From assembly GCF_000241465.1 (NCBI RefSeq), contig NZ_JH584235.1, positions 1,908,723-1,972,722 of the forward strand: DNA of 64,000 bases. The letters run 5' to 3'. Both the position numbers and the translations under genes were made by a program. The notes beneath the pieces are model-generated. The model saw only the letters and a program-made list of their open reading frames with translations. It did not search any database and was not told where the DNA came from. Positions 1-9,003 of this stretch are shown here, piece by piece. This stretch comes from Sphingomonas echinoides ATCC 14820. GTDB taxonomy: Bacteria > Pseudomonadota > Alphaproteobacteria > Sphingomonadales > Sphingomonadaceae. Position 1 is the first letter of the stretch. Each line of letters opens with the position of its first letter.

Positions 1-1
1 G

Positions 2-505
2 CTCAACCTGTTCGGCTATACCGGGGTCGGCACGCTGGCGCTCGCCGCCAAGGGCGCGTCGATGACGCATGTCGATGCTTCCAAGAAATCGGTCGAGGCG
101 GGCAAGACCAACGCCTTCCTGTCGGACATGGCCGATCGCCCGATTCGCTGGATGGTTGACGACGCCGCCAAATTCGCCGCGCGCGAAGTGCGGCGCGGCA
201 AGCGGTACGACGGCATCTTCCTCGATCCGCCCAAATTCGGGCGCGGGCCTGATGGCGAAGTGTGGCGGCTGGAAGAGGGGCTGCCCGGCCTGATCGCCGA
301 TTGCCGCCGCCTGCTGGACCAGGACAGCAAGTTCCTGGTACTGACCGTCTATGCCGTGCGCATGTCGGCGCTCGCGATCGGCGAGGTAGTGCGCCAGGCG
401 CTGGCCGATCTCGGTGGCACGGTCGAGGTCGGCGAAATGGCGGTGCGCGAGGAAGCGCGCGGGCTGTTGCTGCCCACCGCCATCTTCGCGCGCTGGTCGC
501 GTTAA
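2..505 (+). CDS. Class I SAM-dependent methyltransferase, RlmI-like (5' end cut by window)
   Basis: C-terminal part of an S-adenosylmethionine-dependent methyltransferase; the reading frame is open to the window edge, so the N-terminus is missing. The visible part starts in the Rossmann fold with FGYTGVGTLALAA (SAM-binding glycine loop), continues to an acidic residue after a beta strand (HVDASKKSVE), and has the DPPKF catalytic motif typical of the RlmI/RlmK/RlmL-type rRNA cytosine methyltransferases. Family membership is clear; the modified base is not determinable from this fragment. It ends with TAA, and the next gene begins about 200 bases further on. Confidence 0.85.
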   Translation, partial: LNLFGYTGVGTLALAAKGASMTHVDASKKSVEAGKTNAFLSDMADRPIRWMVDDAAKFAAREVRRGKRYDGIFLDPPKFGRGPDGEVWRLEEGLPGLIADCRRLLDQDSKFLVLTVYAVRMSALAIGEVVRQALADLGGTVEVGEMAVREEARGLLLPTAIFARWSR

Positions 506-712
506 ACCCGTCGCGCCAGCGCGCTCTCCTCATCATATTGGATGGAATGATGGCTCCGCCCCTTTTCTTGGCGTTTGCCGCGCCACACTTATGCCGCTAA
601 TGCGCGGCAATGGAGCCGCCGGAACCGGTCAAAAAGCGGACAAACGCGCCACGTGGATAACATTACGACTGGGCCGACTATCGGCGTTTCGACGCAGAGC
701 GTGACCGCGCAT

Positions 713-1627
713 ATGACCTTGCCGCCAATGCCTGGCCTGTCCGGGGTGCCCGATCTTGCCGGTCTGGAGCCGATGGCACCGCTGACGCGACGCTGGCCGT
801 CCTATCTGGGGGCCGCCGTCACCGTCGTGATGATCGTGTGGCTGGCGCTGAAGCTGCGCGCGCTCGGCGTGGACAATCTGGTTTCGGCGCTGCCGAGCAA
901 CCCGCTTTTCTACCTCTTCTTTGGCCTGCTCTATATCTCCCCCGTTACCGGCGACTTCATCATCTTCCGCAAATTGTGGGGGATTCCGGCGGCGGGCTTC
1001 GTCGCGCTGACCAAAAAACGCATCGCCAACGATGTGCTCAATTATTCGGGCGAGGCGTATTTCTACGCCTGGGCGCGGCAACGCTCGTCAATGGTCGCGG
1101 CCCCGTTCGGTGCTGTAAAAGACGTCAGCATCCTGTCGGCGATTGCCGGCAACATGGTCACGCTCGCCATGATCGCGGTGGCAATGCCGCTCGGCGTGGG
1201 GCTGCTGACCGAACAGCAATTGCACAATGCGATCTGGTCGGTGGTCGTGGTGTTCGCAATGTCGCTGCCCTTCCTGATCTTTTCCAAGCGCGTCTTCTCG
1301 CTGCCGCGCGCGACCTTGTGGTGGATCTTCGGCGTGCATTGCCTGCGCTTGATCGCGGGATCGGTGCTGATCGCCTTTGCCTGGCATTATGGCCTGCCGA
1401 GCGTCTCGCTTGGCATGTGGCTGCTGCTGTCGGCGGCGCGGCTGATCGTCGGGCGGCTGCCACTTGTGCCGAACAAAGACCTTCTTTTCGCCACCTTCGC
1501 CACCCTATTGATCGGTCAGGATGCAGCCTTGTCGGTGCTGATCGCGGTCACCGCGGCGCTGCCGTTGCTGGTCCATGTTGTGCTCGTCGCGATGTTCGGG
1601 CTGGTCGACTTGGTGAGAAAGAGTTGA
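713..1627 (+). CDS. Polytopic inner-membrane protein of unknown function
   Basis: About 304 residues with several hydrophobic segments that look like seven or more membrane helices, for example around SYLGAAVTVVMIVWLAL, LFYLFFGLLYI and the C-terminal VLIAVTAALPLLVHVVLVA. I do not recognise the family. The open frame extends upstream to 575, but the first 46 codons encode a basic, unstructured stretch unlike a membrane protein, so I place the start at the ATG at 713 (a GTG at 701 is also possible). It lies two bases before the DUF2141 gene and shortly before a glycosyltransferase, all on the same strand, so the three are probably one operon. A role in envelope glycoconjugate handling would be a guess from context. 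Confidence 0.75.
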   Translation: MTLPPMPGLSGVPDLAGLEPMAPLTRRWPSYLGAAVTVVMIVWLALKLRALGVDNLVSALPSNPLFYLFFGLLYISPVTGDFIIFRKLWGIPAAGFVALTKKRIANDVLNYSGEAYFYAWARQRSSMVAAPFGAVKDVSILSAIAGNMVTLAMIAVAMPLGVGLLTEQQLHNAIWSVVVVFAMSLPFLIFSKRVFSLPRATLWWIFGVHCLRLIAGSVLIAFAWHYGLPSVSLGMWLLLSAARLIVGRLPLVPNKDLLFATFATLLIGQDAALSVLIAVTAALPLLVHVVLVAMFGLVDLVRKS

Positions 1628-1629
1628 AA

Positions 1630-2157
1630 ATGGTGCGCAAGGTTTTGATGGCGGCGGCAATCACCGGCGCAGCGATTCTGCCCGTCACGGCTAGCGCCGC
1701 GCAGATTCTGGGCAGCGACGCCGCAGCCTGCACCTCGGGCGGGCCCGCGATTCGCGTGACCGTCGACGGGCTGAAGGATCGCACCGGCGAATTGAAGCTC
1801 GAACTGTTCCCCGCCAACGATGCCGATTTCCTGAAGGACGATCGCGATCTGATCAAGGAAGGCAAGTTCTTCCGCCGCGTGCGCCTGCCCACCCCGGCCA
1901 GCGGCCCGATCGTGCTGTGCATCCGCGTGCCGACGCCTGGCCCTTATGCCTTGCTGTTCACGCACAATCGCGACGGCAAGAACAAGTTCAACCTGTGGCA
2001 GGATGGCGCGGGCTTCCCGACCAACGCGCGGCTCGGCCGGTCGCGCCCCAAGCTTGCCATGGCGCGGATCGTCGTGCCGCAGGGGGTGGTATCCACCGAG
2101 ATTCGGGCGCAATATCTGCGCGGGCTCGGGGGGTTCGGGCCGCTCAAGGACGAATAG
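1630..2157 (+). CDS. DUF2141 domain-containing secreted protein
   Basis: A 175-residue protein with a Sec signal peptide (KVLMAAAITGAAILPVTASAA, cleavage probably after residue 23) followed by a small beta-rich domain of the DUF2141 type: IRVTVDGL early, and the characteristic PGPYALLFTHNRDGKNKF stretch near the end. The function of DUF2141 is unknown; the family is commonly periplasmic. The start ATG lies two bases after the stop of the preceding membrane protein gene, and the following glycosyltransferase starts five bases after this gene, indicating one transcript. Confidence 0.82.
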   Translation: MVRKVLMAAAITGAAILPVTASAAQILGSDAAACTSGGPAIRVTVDGLKDRTGELKLELFPANDADFLKDDRDLIKEGKFFRRVRLPTPASGPIVLCIRVPTPGPYALLFTHNRDGKNKFNLWQDGAGFPTNARLGRSRPKLAMARIVVPQGVVSTEIRAQYLRGLGGFGPLKDE

Positions 2158-2162
2158 ACGCC

Positions 2163-3365
2163 ATGCGGATCGTCGACGTCAACGAATTCTACTCGCCGAC
2201 CGGCGGGGGTGTGCGCACCTATATCGATCGCAAGATGGGCATCATGTCCGATCTCGGGCATGAGCTGATCGTGCTCGCGCCCGGTCGCGAGAATGCGGTC
2301 GAGGAGCGTCCCGGCGGCGGCAAGGTGATCTGGATCCAGACCGGGCATTTGCCGCTCGACCAGAATTACGGGCTGTTCTGGGAATCGGCCCCGATCCTGA
2401 AGCTGCTCGACCAATTGCAGCCCGATGTCGTCGAAACCTCCTCGCCGTGGCGCTTGCCCTGGGTGATCGGCAAGTGGCAGCCGAAATATGAGGGCGGTGC
2501 AGTGAAGAGCTTCTTCATGCACAATGACAATATGGCGGCCTATGCGCTGCGCTGGTTTGAAGGCCTCGCGCCGCAGGAGCGGATCGAGCGCGCTTTCTCC
2601 TGGTACAGCCGCTATATGAGCGGCTTCCTCCAGCATTTCGATGCGGTCGTCACCAACGGCCCCGCTCTCGAAAAGCGCTTGAAGGCGCGCGGTGTGCGGA
2701 TCGATGCAGCGATGCCACTGGGGATCGAACGCGGCCATTTCTCGCCAGATCTGCGCGACGATCGCTTGCGCGCCGCCTTGCTCGCGCAATGCGCCCTGCC
2801 GCCGAGCGGGCATTTGCTGCTGGGGCTTGGCCGTCATCATCCCGAAAAGCGCTGGCGGCTGGTGATCGACGCGGTCGAGCGCGCCGGTTCGGATTTGCCG
2901 GTCGGGTTGATCCTGCTCGGCACCGGCGTCGAAAGCCGCCAGATCGAGGCGCGCATCGCGGGTTCGCCGCACATCCGCATGTTCCGCCCGGTCTATGACC
3001 GCGAACGCCTCGCGCGCATCGTTGCGAGCTGCGACGCGCTGATCCACGGGTCCGAAGCGGAGCCCTTCGGTCTAGTCGCATCCGAAGCGATGGCGGGCGG
3101 TTTGCCGCTGATCGTGCCTGATACTGGCGGCTGCGCAGAGGTTGCCGACCGCCATGCGTCCGAATTCTATACCGCGCGCGACGCGCAAAGCGCCGCGGCG
3201 GCGATCCACCGGCTGTTCGCGCGCGACCAGCGCGTGCTGCGCCGTGCCGTGCTGGTGGCGGCCACCAAGGTGCGCAGCGACCGCGACCATGCCGTCGAAC
3301 TGATGGACTATTATCAGGGGCTGGTCGACGCCAAGCGCAATGGAGCGATGCTCAAGGTCGCCTGA
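2163..3365 (+). CDS. Glycosyltransferase family 4-like (GT-B fold)
   Basis: A 400-residue GT-B glycosyltransferase. The N-terminal half starts with RIVDVNEFYSPTGGGVRTYI, a glycine-rich acceptor-domain loop; the C-terminal half has LLGLGRHHPEKR and the donor-binding E-x7-E-like motif in SEAEPFGLVASEAMAGGLPLIV, ending with DTGGCAEV. It should transfer a sugar from a nucleotide donor to an envelope acceptor in the cytoplasm; donor and acceptor cannot be read from sequence. It follows the DUF2141 gene closely. Its last 14 bases overlap the 3' end of the convergent membrane glycosyltransferase gene, so the two genes run tail to tail. Confidence 0.88.
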   Translation: MRIVDVNEFYSPTGGGVRTYIDRKMGIMSDLGHELIVLAPGRENAVEERPGGGKVIWIQTGHLPLDQNYGLFWESAPILKLLDQLQPDVVETSSPWRLPWVIGKWQPKYEGGAVKSFFMHNDNMAAYALRWFEGLAPQERIERAFSWYSRYMSGFLQHFDAVVTNGPALEKRLKARGVRIDAAMPLGIERGHFSPDLRDDRLRAALLAQCALPPSGHLLLGLGRHHPEKRWRLVIDAVERAGSDLPVGLILLGTGVESRQIEARIAGSPHIRMFRPVYDRERLARIVASCDALIHGSEAEPFGLVASEAMAGGLPLIVPDTGGCAEVADRHASEFYTARDAQSAAAAIHRLFARDQRVLRRAVLVAATKVRSDRDHAVELMDYYQGLVDAKRNGAMLKVA

Positions 3366-4800
3366 CGTACAAGCGGAAGCGCGTGCTGTCGATCGCCACC
3401 GTCCGATACCCTCGCGCGATCGCCCAGTGTTCGAGCAAGGCATCGGTGTCGCTGTCGCCCGCCGTCCACGGGGCCTCGCCGCCGATCAGGACGGCGGCAG
3501 GGGGCGCGCGATCGAGGTCGGCTGGACGATCGGCCGACACGACATGGAAGCGCGGCTCGATCGCCGGGTCGGCGAGCTGGTGGGTGCGGTAATAAAACGG
3601 GCCAGCCGCGAAACGCCGGTCGGGCAAACGCCCGGTCACGCCGAGAAACTGCGGCGACAGCGTTGCCACCGGGCCCTGCACCCCCGCCGAGTCGAGCGCG
3701 GTGCGGATCGCCCGTCCCTCGCGCAAGGCAACCAGCATCGATGACCCGTCCAGCGCCTGGACCGCCGCCGCCACGCTCGGCGCGAGGCCAGCAAAGATCG
3801 TTACCACGGTAAAGATCCGCAGCCCCCGCCCCGGCGGTGCCCGGTCCCACACCAACGCCAGCACAACGAACAGCGGCGGCAGAACCGGCAGCAGATATTG
3901 CCGCCAGGTGGGGAACGGCAGCAGCGCGGCGACCAAACCCGCCAGCACCAGCCACTCGACCACGCCGGGCCGCATCAAACGGCGGCGCACCAGCACCAGC
4001 GCGAGCAAAGCAGGCCCGAGCGCGAAGAACTTCAGCGCATCGACCGCCTTGGCGAGATAAGACATCTTCCACGATCCCGGCGTGTAATATTCCGCCGGAG
4101 CCAGCGCCGGGAAGCGCAGCGTGCCGAACACAAAGGCGGCGGGTGCCATCGCCCAGGTCCAGGCGACAAACGCCACCATCGGCATCGCCCCCGCCAACAC
4201 CGCGAGCGGGCGGTGCCGTCGATCGATGAGCGCATACACCCCGTAAGCTGCCGCAGGCAGCGCGTAGGACACTTTCGCCGCTGCGGCTGCGGCTAGCAAC
4301 AGCCCGATCAGCACCGCCTGTCCCGCGCTGCCACGCCCCTGCTGTGCCCGCACGATCGGCACCAGCGCGGCAGCGAGCAAGGCCGCAGGCAAGGCGTCGT
4401 TGCGGGCAGTGGCGATGCTGAACAGCAGAATATCGCTCAGCGCGAGCAACCCCGCCGCGATCAGCGCGGCGCGCGCGGAAGCCCCAGCTTCGCGCGCCGC
4501 GCGCCAGACACAGCTGACCAACACCGCGCCGAGCGTAGCATTGACCAGCCGCAGCGCGGGCCACACCCACGGCCCGGCCAGCCACGCGACGGGCGCAAAC
4601 AGGAACGGCTGCAACGGCGTCTGCAAATAGGCAAAGTCACGAAAGGGCAGGTATCCGTGCGCGGTGAGCACGGCCGCCGCGACATATTGGCTCTCGTCAT
4701 GGTCGACCGAGCGGATCAGCGCGCAGAGCGTGAAAAATACCAAGACACCCGCGCCGTAACGCCAGGGAAATAGCACCGGATCGGTCGTTCGCTCGTCCAT
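3352..4800 (-). CDS. GT-C type membrane glycosyltransferase (ArnT/PMT-like)
   Basis: A 482-residue polytopic protein. After a first membrane helix (GAGVLVFFTLCALI) comes SVDHDESQYV, matching the acidic D-x-D/E first-loop motif of GT-C enzymes that use polyprenyl-phosphate sugars; the next loop has LPFRDFAYLQTPLQP. About ten further hydrophobic segments follow, then a soluble C-terminal domain of about 110 residues. The family (GT39/GT83, dolichyl- or undecaprenyl-phosphate-sugar transferases) adds sugars to lipid A, proteins or other envelope acceptors at the periplasmic face. The substrate is unknown. It converges on the GT4-like gene with a 14-base overlap. Confidence 0.8.
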   Translation of the reverse strand: MDERTTDPVLFPWRYGAGVLVFFTLCALIRSVDHDESQYVAAAVLTAHGYLPFRDFAYLQTPLQPFLFAPVAWLAGPWVWPALRLVNATLGAVLVSCVWRAAREAGASARAALIAAGLLALSDILLFSIATARNDALPAALLAAALVPIVRAQQGRGSAGQAVLIGLLLAAAAAAKVSYALPAAAYGVYALIDRRHRPLAVLAGAMPMVAFVAWTWAMAPAAFVFGTLRFPALAPAEYYTPGSWKMSYLAKAVDALKFFALGPALLALVLVRRRLMRPGVVEWLVLAGLVAALLPFPTWRQYLLPVLPPLFVVLALVWDRAPPGRGLRIFTVVTIFAGLAPSVAAAVQALDGSSMLVALREGRAIRTALDSAGVQGPVATLSPQFLGVTGRLPDRRFAAGPFYYRTHQLADPAIEPRFHVVSADRPADLDRAPPAAVLIGGEAPWTAGDSDTDALLEHWAIARGYRTVAIDSTRFRLYVRRP

Positions 4801-4887
4801 CGAGTGGCTTTAGCCAAGGCCGATCGCACTGTCACGCAGACGCCATATCGAGGGCGCAGGGGCTCGGCATTAGCTGGAGATGTTCCC

Positions 4888-6513
4888 ATGACCCTTCGTA
4901 TCGATCGCCGCTCCTTCCTGCTCACCGGTTCGTTCGGGCTCGGCGCGTTCGCGGTGCCGGGCTTTGCGCAAAGCAACACGGTTGCGAGTGCGCGGGGCTT
5001 CACCCACTCGGTCGCGAGCGGTGAACCCGCCGGCGATTCGATGCTGCTATGGACCCGCTATGTCCCCGCCACCGGCGACACCGCCGAAGTCCGCGTCGAA
5101 CTGTCCGAAACGCCCGATTTCGCCCATGTCGTGGCGGGGGGATCGCAAATCACGGGTGTATGGCGCGATTTCACGGCCAAGATCACCGTCGACGGCCTCG
5201 CGCCGGGCCGCGTCTATCATTACCGCTTCATCGCGCCCGATGGCAGCTTCTCGCCGGTCGGCACCACCAAGACGCTGCCGGTCGGTCCGGTCGATCGCTT
5301 CCGCGTCGCGACCTTCTCCTGCTCGAACATGCCCTATGGCTATTTCAACGCATACGCCCATGCCGCCGCGCGCAACGATCTCGATTTGACGATCCATCTC
5401 GGCGACTATTTCTACGAATACCGCACCGGGGATTATCCCGCGCTGAAAGATCAGGTCGCCGGACGCGTGCCGCAGCCCGCTACGGAATTGCTCCATCTCG
5501 CCGATTACCGCATCCGTTACGCCAGCTATCGCAGCGACCCCGATCTGATGGCGCTGCACGCCAAATTGCCGATGATCGTGCAGTGGGACGATCACGAATC
5601 GTCAAACGACAGCTGGGAAGGCGGTGCCGAAAACCACCAGCCCGACGAAGGCGACTGGAATGCCCGCCGCGCCGCCGCGATCCAGGCCTATCGCGAATGG
5701 ATGCCGGTGTCGGACGAACCGTGGAAGGCGTATGAGATCGGCACGCTTGCCACGCTGTTCCGCACCGAAACGCGCCTGCTCGCGCGCACCAAGCAGCCCG
5801 ATGTCGCAGCGCTGTTCAAGGCGGCCGATCCGATCGCCGCGCTGAAGACCTTCCGCGACGGCGCGTGGATGGATCCGGCGGTAACAATGATGGGCTCGCA
5901 GCAGGAAAGCTGGCTCAACCACGCGCTCGCGCAGTCGGTCCGCCAGGGCCAGCGCTGGCAAGTCGTCGGCTTCGGCACGATCATGGGCGCAACCGTGATG
6001 CCACAGGATGCGCTGAGCTGGGTCGCCCCCGATGCACCGGCGCGCGCCAAAAACTATATTCTCGCGGGCGTTGCGGCGGCCAAACTTGGCTTGCCGTTCA
6101 ATTACGACAATTGGGGCGGCTACCCCGCTGCCCGGGCGCGCTTCCTGAAGGGCGCGCAGGCGCAAGGGGCCAACCTCATCGTACTGTCGGGCGACAGCCA
6201 CAATGCCTGGGCCTATGATCTGGCGCAGGACGGCAAGCCCGCCGGCGTCGAATTTGCCGGCCATTCGGTCACCTCGCCGGGCTATGAAGCCGCCACCAAG
6301 ACCGACCCCAAGCTGATCGCCGCGACGCTCGTCCGCGCCAATTCCGAACTCAAATGGTGCGACACGTCGCGCCGCGGCTATATGGCGATGACGTTGACGC
6401 CCAGCAGCGCCAGCAACGACTGGATCATGGTCGACACGATCAAGACGCACACCCCCGCCGCCAGCATCGGCCACACCGCCACGATCCAGCGCGGGCGCAA
6501 CACCATGGCATGA
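4888..6513 (+). CDS. phoD: Alkaline phosphatase D family (PhoD) metallophosphoesterase
   Basis: A 541-residue exported phosphatase. A twin-arginine signal (DRRSFLLTGSFGLGAFAVPGFA) opens the protein, so it is folded in the cytoplasm and sent out by Tat as expected for PhoD. An N-terminal fibronectin-like domain (about residues 35-130) precedes the metallophosphatase domain, with metal-ligand motifs LGDYFYEYR, QWDDHE and SGDSHNAW. Known PhoD enzymes hydrolyse phosphodiesters and monoesters with calcium and iron. The ATG at 4888 follows CTGGAGA at a suitable distance and gives the Tat signal directly at the N-terminus; the frame open to 4804 is rejected. Nothing indicates phosphate-box control. 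Confidence 0.9.
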   Translation: MTLRIDRRSFLLTGSFGLGAFAVPGFAQSNTVASARGFTHSVASGEPAGDSMLLWTRYVPATGDTAEVRVELSETPDFAHVVAGGSQITGVWRDFTAKITVDGLAPGRVYHYRFIAPDGSFSPVGTTKTLPVGPVDRFRVATFSCSNMPYGYFNAYAHAAARNDLDLTIHLGDYFYEYRTGDYPALKDQVAGRVPQPATELLHLADYRIRYASYRSDPDLMALHAKLPMIVQWDDHESSNDSWEGGAENHQPDEGDWNARRAAAIQAYREWMPVSDEPWKAYEIGTLATLFRTETRLLARTKQPDVAALFKAADPIAALKTFRDGAWMDPAVTMMGSQQESWLNHALAQSVRQGQRWQVVGFGTIMGATVMPQDALSWVAPDAPARAKNYILAGVAAAKLGLPFNYDNWGGYPAARARFLKGAQAQGANLIVLSGDSHNAWAYDLAQDGKPAGVEFAGHSVTSPGYEAATKTDPKLIAATLVRANSELKWCDTSRRGYMAMTLTPSSASNDWIMVDTIKTHTPAASIGHTATIQRGRNTMA

Positions 6514-6583
6514 CGGTTGCCGAGACCCCGCTGGTGCGGCACACCCGTGCGCCACACCAGCGGGGCATTCGGGAGCGGCGACG

Positions 6584-7591
6584 TTGCGCGTAACGATCAA
6601 GGACGTATCTCGCGTTTCAGGGGTATCGATCAAAACCGTGTCGCGCGTCCTCAACAAGGAGCGCTATGTCGGCGAGGAAACGCGCGCCAAGGTCGAGGCG
6701 GCGGTTGCCGCGTTGAACTTCCGCCCGAATGCGGCGGCGCGCTCGCTGGCGGGAAAGCGCAGTTTTCAGATCGCGCTGATCTGCGACAATCCCAGCCCCT
6801 ATTATGTCTACGAAATGCAATCGGGCATTCGCGATCGCTGCGTGGCGGACGGCGTGCGGATGATCGCCCAGCCCTATGATCGCAACTCGACCACCTTGCT
6901 CGACGATATCGAAAATCTGGTCGACGCGACGCATGTCGATGGCTTGATCCTGACGCCGCCGGTCTCGGACTATCCGCAAGTGCTCGATCTGCTGCAGCGA
7001 CGCGGGGTGCGCTTCGTGCGCGTTTCGCCGGGCACCGCGCTTGAGATCGCACCGTCGACCTTCATCGACAATGCCGCCGCCGCCGCGACGATGACCGCGC
7101 ATTTATTGTCGCTCGGCCACCGGCGGATCGGCTTCATCGCCGGACATCCGAGCTATGCGACCAGCGGCCAGCGCTTGCAGGGGTATGCCTCGGCGCTCGG
7201 GCAGCAGGGCATCGCCTTCGATCCCGCACTGGTGCGCGAGGGCAGCTATGATTTCGCCTCGGGCGCAGCGGCGGCCGAGGCCCTGCTCGCGCTGCCGCAG
7301 CCACCAACGGCTGTGTTCGCCTCCAGCGACGACATGGCGGCGGGCGCGCTGACGGCGGCGCACCGGCGCGGCCTGTCGGTGCCGGGCCAGCTGTCGGTCG
7401 CCGGATTCGACGACACCGCGCTGGCCGGCTTCGTCTGGCCGCCGCTTACCACGATCCGCCAGCCAACCCGGAAAATGGCGTATCAGGCCGCCGACCTGCT
7501 ACTCGCCCCCGCGCACGCCGCGATCGAGCGCCGCGAAGTGGCCTATGAGCTGATCGTGCGTGAATCGACCGGGTCGGTGACAAAGGCATAA
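6584..7591 (+). CDS. LacI family transcriptional regulator (first of two)
   Basis: A 335-residue LacI/GalR repressor: N-terminal helix-turn-helix (IKDVSRVSGVSIKTVSRVLN, residues 4-23), hinge with AARSLAGKRS, then a periplasmic-binding-protein-like effector domain ending in FDDTALAGFVWPPLTTIRQP. It starts with TTG behind a strong GGGAGCGG ribosome binding site. It is the only regulator beside the YeiH/MFS/TonB/Gfo-Idh/AKR/monooxygenase group, so it is the natural candidate to bind the TGACA-centred palindromes at 8966, 12717 and 13866. The effector is probably the sugar taken up by that group; this is inference. No such palindrome is visible in front of the gene itself. Confidence 0.9.
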   Translation: MRVTIKDVSRVSGVSIKTVSRVLNKERYVGEETRAKVEAAVAALNFRPNAAARSLAGKRSFQIALICDNPSPYYVYEMQSGIRDRCVADGVRMIAQPYDRNSTTLLDDIENLVDATHVDGLILTPPVSDYPQVLDLLQRRGVRFVRVSPGTALEIAPSTFIDNAAAAATMTAHLLSLGHRRIGFIAGHPSYATSGQRLQGYASALGQQGIAFDPALVREGSYDFASGAAAAEALLALPQPPTAVFASSDDMAAGALTAAHRRGLSVPGQLSVAGFDDTALAGFVWPPLTTIRQPTRKMAYQAADLLLAPAHAAIERREVAYELIVRESTGSVTKA

Positions 7592-7602
7592 GCGCCTTAC
7601 GG

Positions 7603-7708
7603 CTCCCCTCCCTGGAAGGGAGGGGCCGGGGGTGGGTCGGCTGATGGCGAGCGTTTCGCCCGACTACGGGCCCACCCACCCCCTACCCCTCCCTTCCAGG
7701 GAGGGGAG
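7603..7708. repeat. Long GC-rich inverted repeat between convergent genes
   Basis: Two arms of about 35 bases, beginning CTCCCCTCCCTGGAAGGGAG and ending in the reverse complement near 7708, enclose about 30 bases. Each arm also contains its own short palindrome (CCCTCC-CTGG-AAGGGAGG). The element fills the gap between the convergent LacI and YeiH genes and could fold into a strong hairpin on either transcript, so it may act as a bidirectional terminator. Related GC-rich palindromes occur near 24145 and inside bchB. Confidence 0.75.
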
Positions 7709-7744
7709 AACATCAGCCCCCTGGCCTACCCACGGGCAAAACGA

Positions 7745-8818
7745 TCACCCGATCAGCACCAACGCCGCAACCAGCGCCAGCCCGAACGCCACCAGCGTCG
7801 ATGCCAGGATTACCAGCAACGGCTTGGGGCCCGCCTCGAGCAATTGCGACAATGGCGAACGGATTGCTGTCGCGGTCACCGCCGCCGCCAGCATTGCCGC
7901 CGCGATCCGCTCGGCACCGGTCGCGACCACCGCCGGGATCACTCCGAAGGAATTGATCCCCGCCAGCACGAAGAACCCAATCACGAACCACGGCACGCCC
8001 GGCCCCTTGGCATGGCCCTCGCCCCCGCCGCCCCAGCGCGCCAGCCCCATCGCCACCACCGCCAGCACCGGCGCGAGCAAGGCAACGCGCGTCAGCTTGA
8101 CGATTGCGGCGATCGCGCCCGCGCCGTCCGAATAGGAATAGCCCGCGCCGAGCGCCTGCGCGACATCGTGGATCGACGCGCCCAGCAGAAACCCCGCTTT
8201 CAAGTCGCTCATATGGAAAGCGTGCGCGACCAGCGGATACAGCATCATCGCCGACGCGCTCATCGCCGAAATGCCGACCAGCACCAGTGTTAATTGCGCC
8301 TGGGTGGTGCGCTTCTCGCCTAGGGTCGTCGCCAGTGCCATCGCCGCCGACGCCCCGCAAATCGCCACCGATCCGCCCGCCAGCAGCCCGAAGGCGGTAT
8401 CGAAGCCGAAGCGCCGCGCCGCAAACACCCCCGCCGCCATCGTCGCCGCAACGATGCCGACGACGCACAGCAACGCGACCGGCCCCAGCGCAACGATCTG
8501 CCCCGCCGTCACCCGCACGCCGACCAGCACGATCCCCCAGCGCAGGAGCGAGCGCGATGCAAAGGCCAGCCCCGGCGTCAGCCGCCCATCGACGCTGAGA
8601 AAGTTGAGCGACAGGCCGATCAGCAACGCCATCAGCGTCAGCGGCACGCCGTAATGATCCGACAGGAACCCGGCGGCGAGCGTGCCCATCGCCACCACCA
8701 GCAGCCCGGGGACGTAGCCGCGCCAGCTGCTTTTTGGGCTGCTCTCCATGTCGCCGTACAGGTCGCCATACAGGTCCGCCGCCATCGGAAGCGGACGGGT
8801 GCGCTGCGGGATCGTCAT
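7745..8818 (-). CDS. YeiH/UPF0324 family putative sulfate or sulfite exporter
   Basis: A 357-residue polytopic protein of the YeiH family (Cons_hypoth698), annotated in databases as putative sulfate exporters; experimental evidence for the family is thin. Roughly ten helices are visible, with conserved stretches GLSLNFLS, RWGIVLVGVRVT, GGSVAICGASAAMAL and GASIHDVAQALGAGYSYSDGAG, the last two being family signatures. The frame runs upstream to 8932, but those extra codons translate a palindromic repeat, so I choose the ATG at 8818. In context it could remove sulfite released by the SsuD-type monooxygenase encoded 6 kb away; this is inference. Confidence 0.85.
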   Translation of the reverse strand: MTIPQRTRPLPMAADLYGDLYGDMESSPKSSWRGYVPGLLVVAMGTLAAGFLSDHYGVPLTLMALLIGLSLNFLSVDGRLTPGLAFASRSLLRWGIVLVGVRVTAGQIVALGPVALLCVVGIVAATMAAGVFAARRFGFDTAFGLLAGGSVAICGASAAMALATTLGEKRTTQAQLTLVLVGISAMSASAMMLYPLVAHAFHMSDLKAGFLLGASIHDVAQALGAGYSYSDGAGAIAAIVKLTRVALLAPVLAVVAMGLARWGGGGEGHAKGPGVPWFVIGFFVLAGINSFGVIPAVVATGAERIAAAMLAAAVTATAIRSPLSQLLEAGPKPLLVILASTLVAFGLALVAALVLIG

Positions 8819-8837
8819 CGTACTCGCCGCCTTTTCC

Positions 8838-8930
8838 GTCACCCCGGGCTTGTCCCAGGGACCACCGTGCCGCACACCGCACGGACAGGTTTTGCCGCTC
8901 GGTGGCCCCCGGGACAAGCCCCGGGGCGAC
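8838..8930. repeat. Inverted repeat, family A (copy 1)
   Basis: Arms GTCACCCCGGGCTTGTCCC (from 8838) and the reverse-complementary GGGACAAGCCCCGGGGCGAC (ending 8930) flank about 35 bases. The same arm sequence recurs at 23278-23363, so this is a dispersed palindromic repeat of the kind common in sphingomonad genomes. It lies just upstream of the YeiH start and was the source of a false N-terminal extension of that gene. Confidence 0.75.
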
Positions 8931-8965
8931 ACACTGATTTGGACCTAGCCCAAAGCGATCATCTG

Positions 8966-8979
8966 TGACAACGCTGTCC
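8966..8979. promoter_or_regulatory. Operator-like palindrome 1 (TGACAACGCTGTCC) before MFS gene
   Basis: An imperfect inverted repeat TGACA-ACGC-TGTCC, 25 bases before the start of the MFS transporter gene. It matches the palindromes at 12717 and 13866 at most positions (shared form TGACANCGNTGTC). The even symmetry with a central CG is typical of LacI-family operators. Assignment to the LacI protein encoded at 6584 is inference. Confidence 0.6.
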
Positions 8980-9003
8980 CGATAAGAGCCGGGAGCGGAT
9001 CAA

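Noticed and set aside
8819-8932. 38-codon N-terminal extension of the YeiH protein
   Set aside because: These codons translate repeat family A; the ATG at 8818 has a ribosome site and the first conserved helix follows it.
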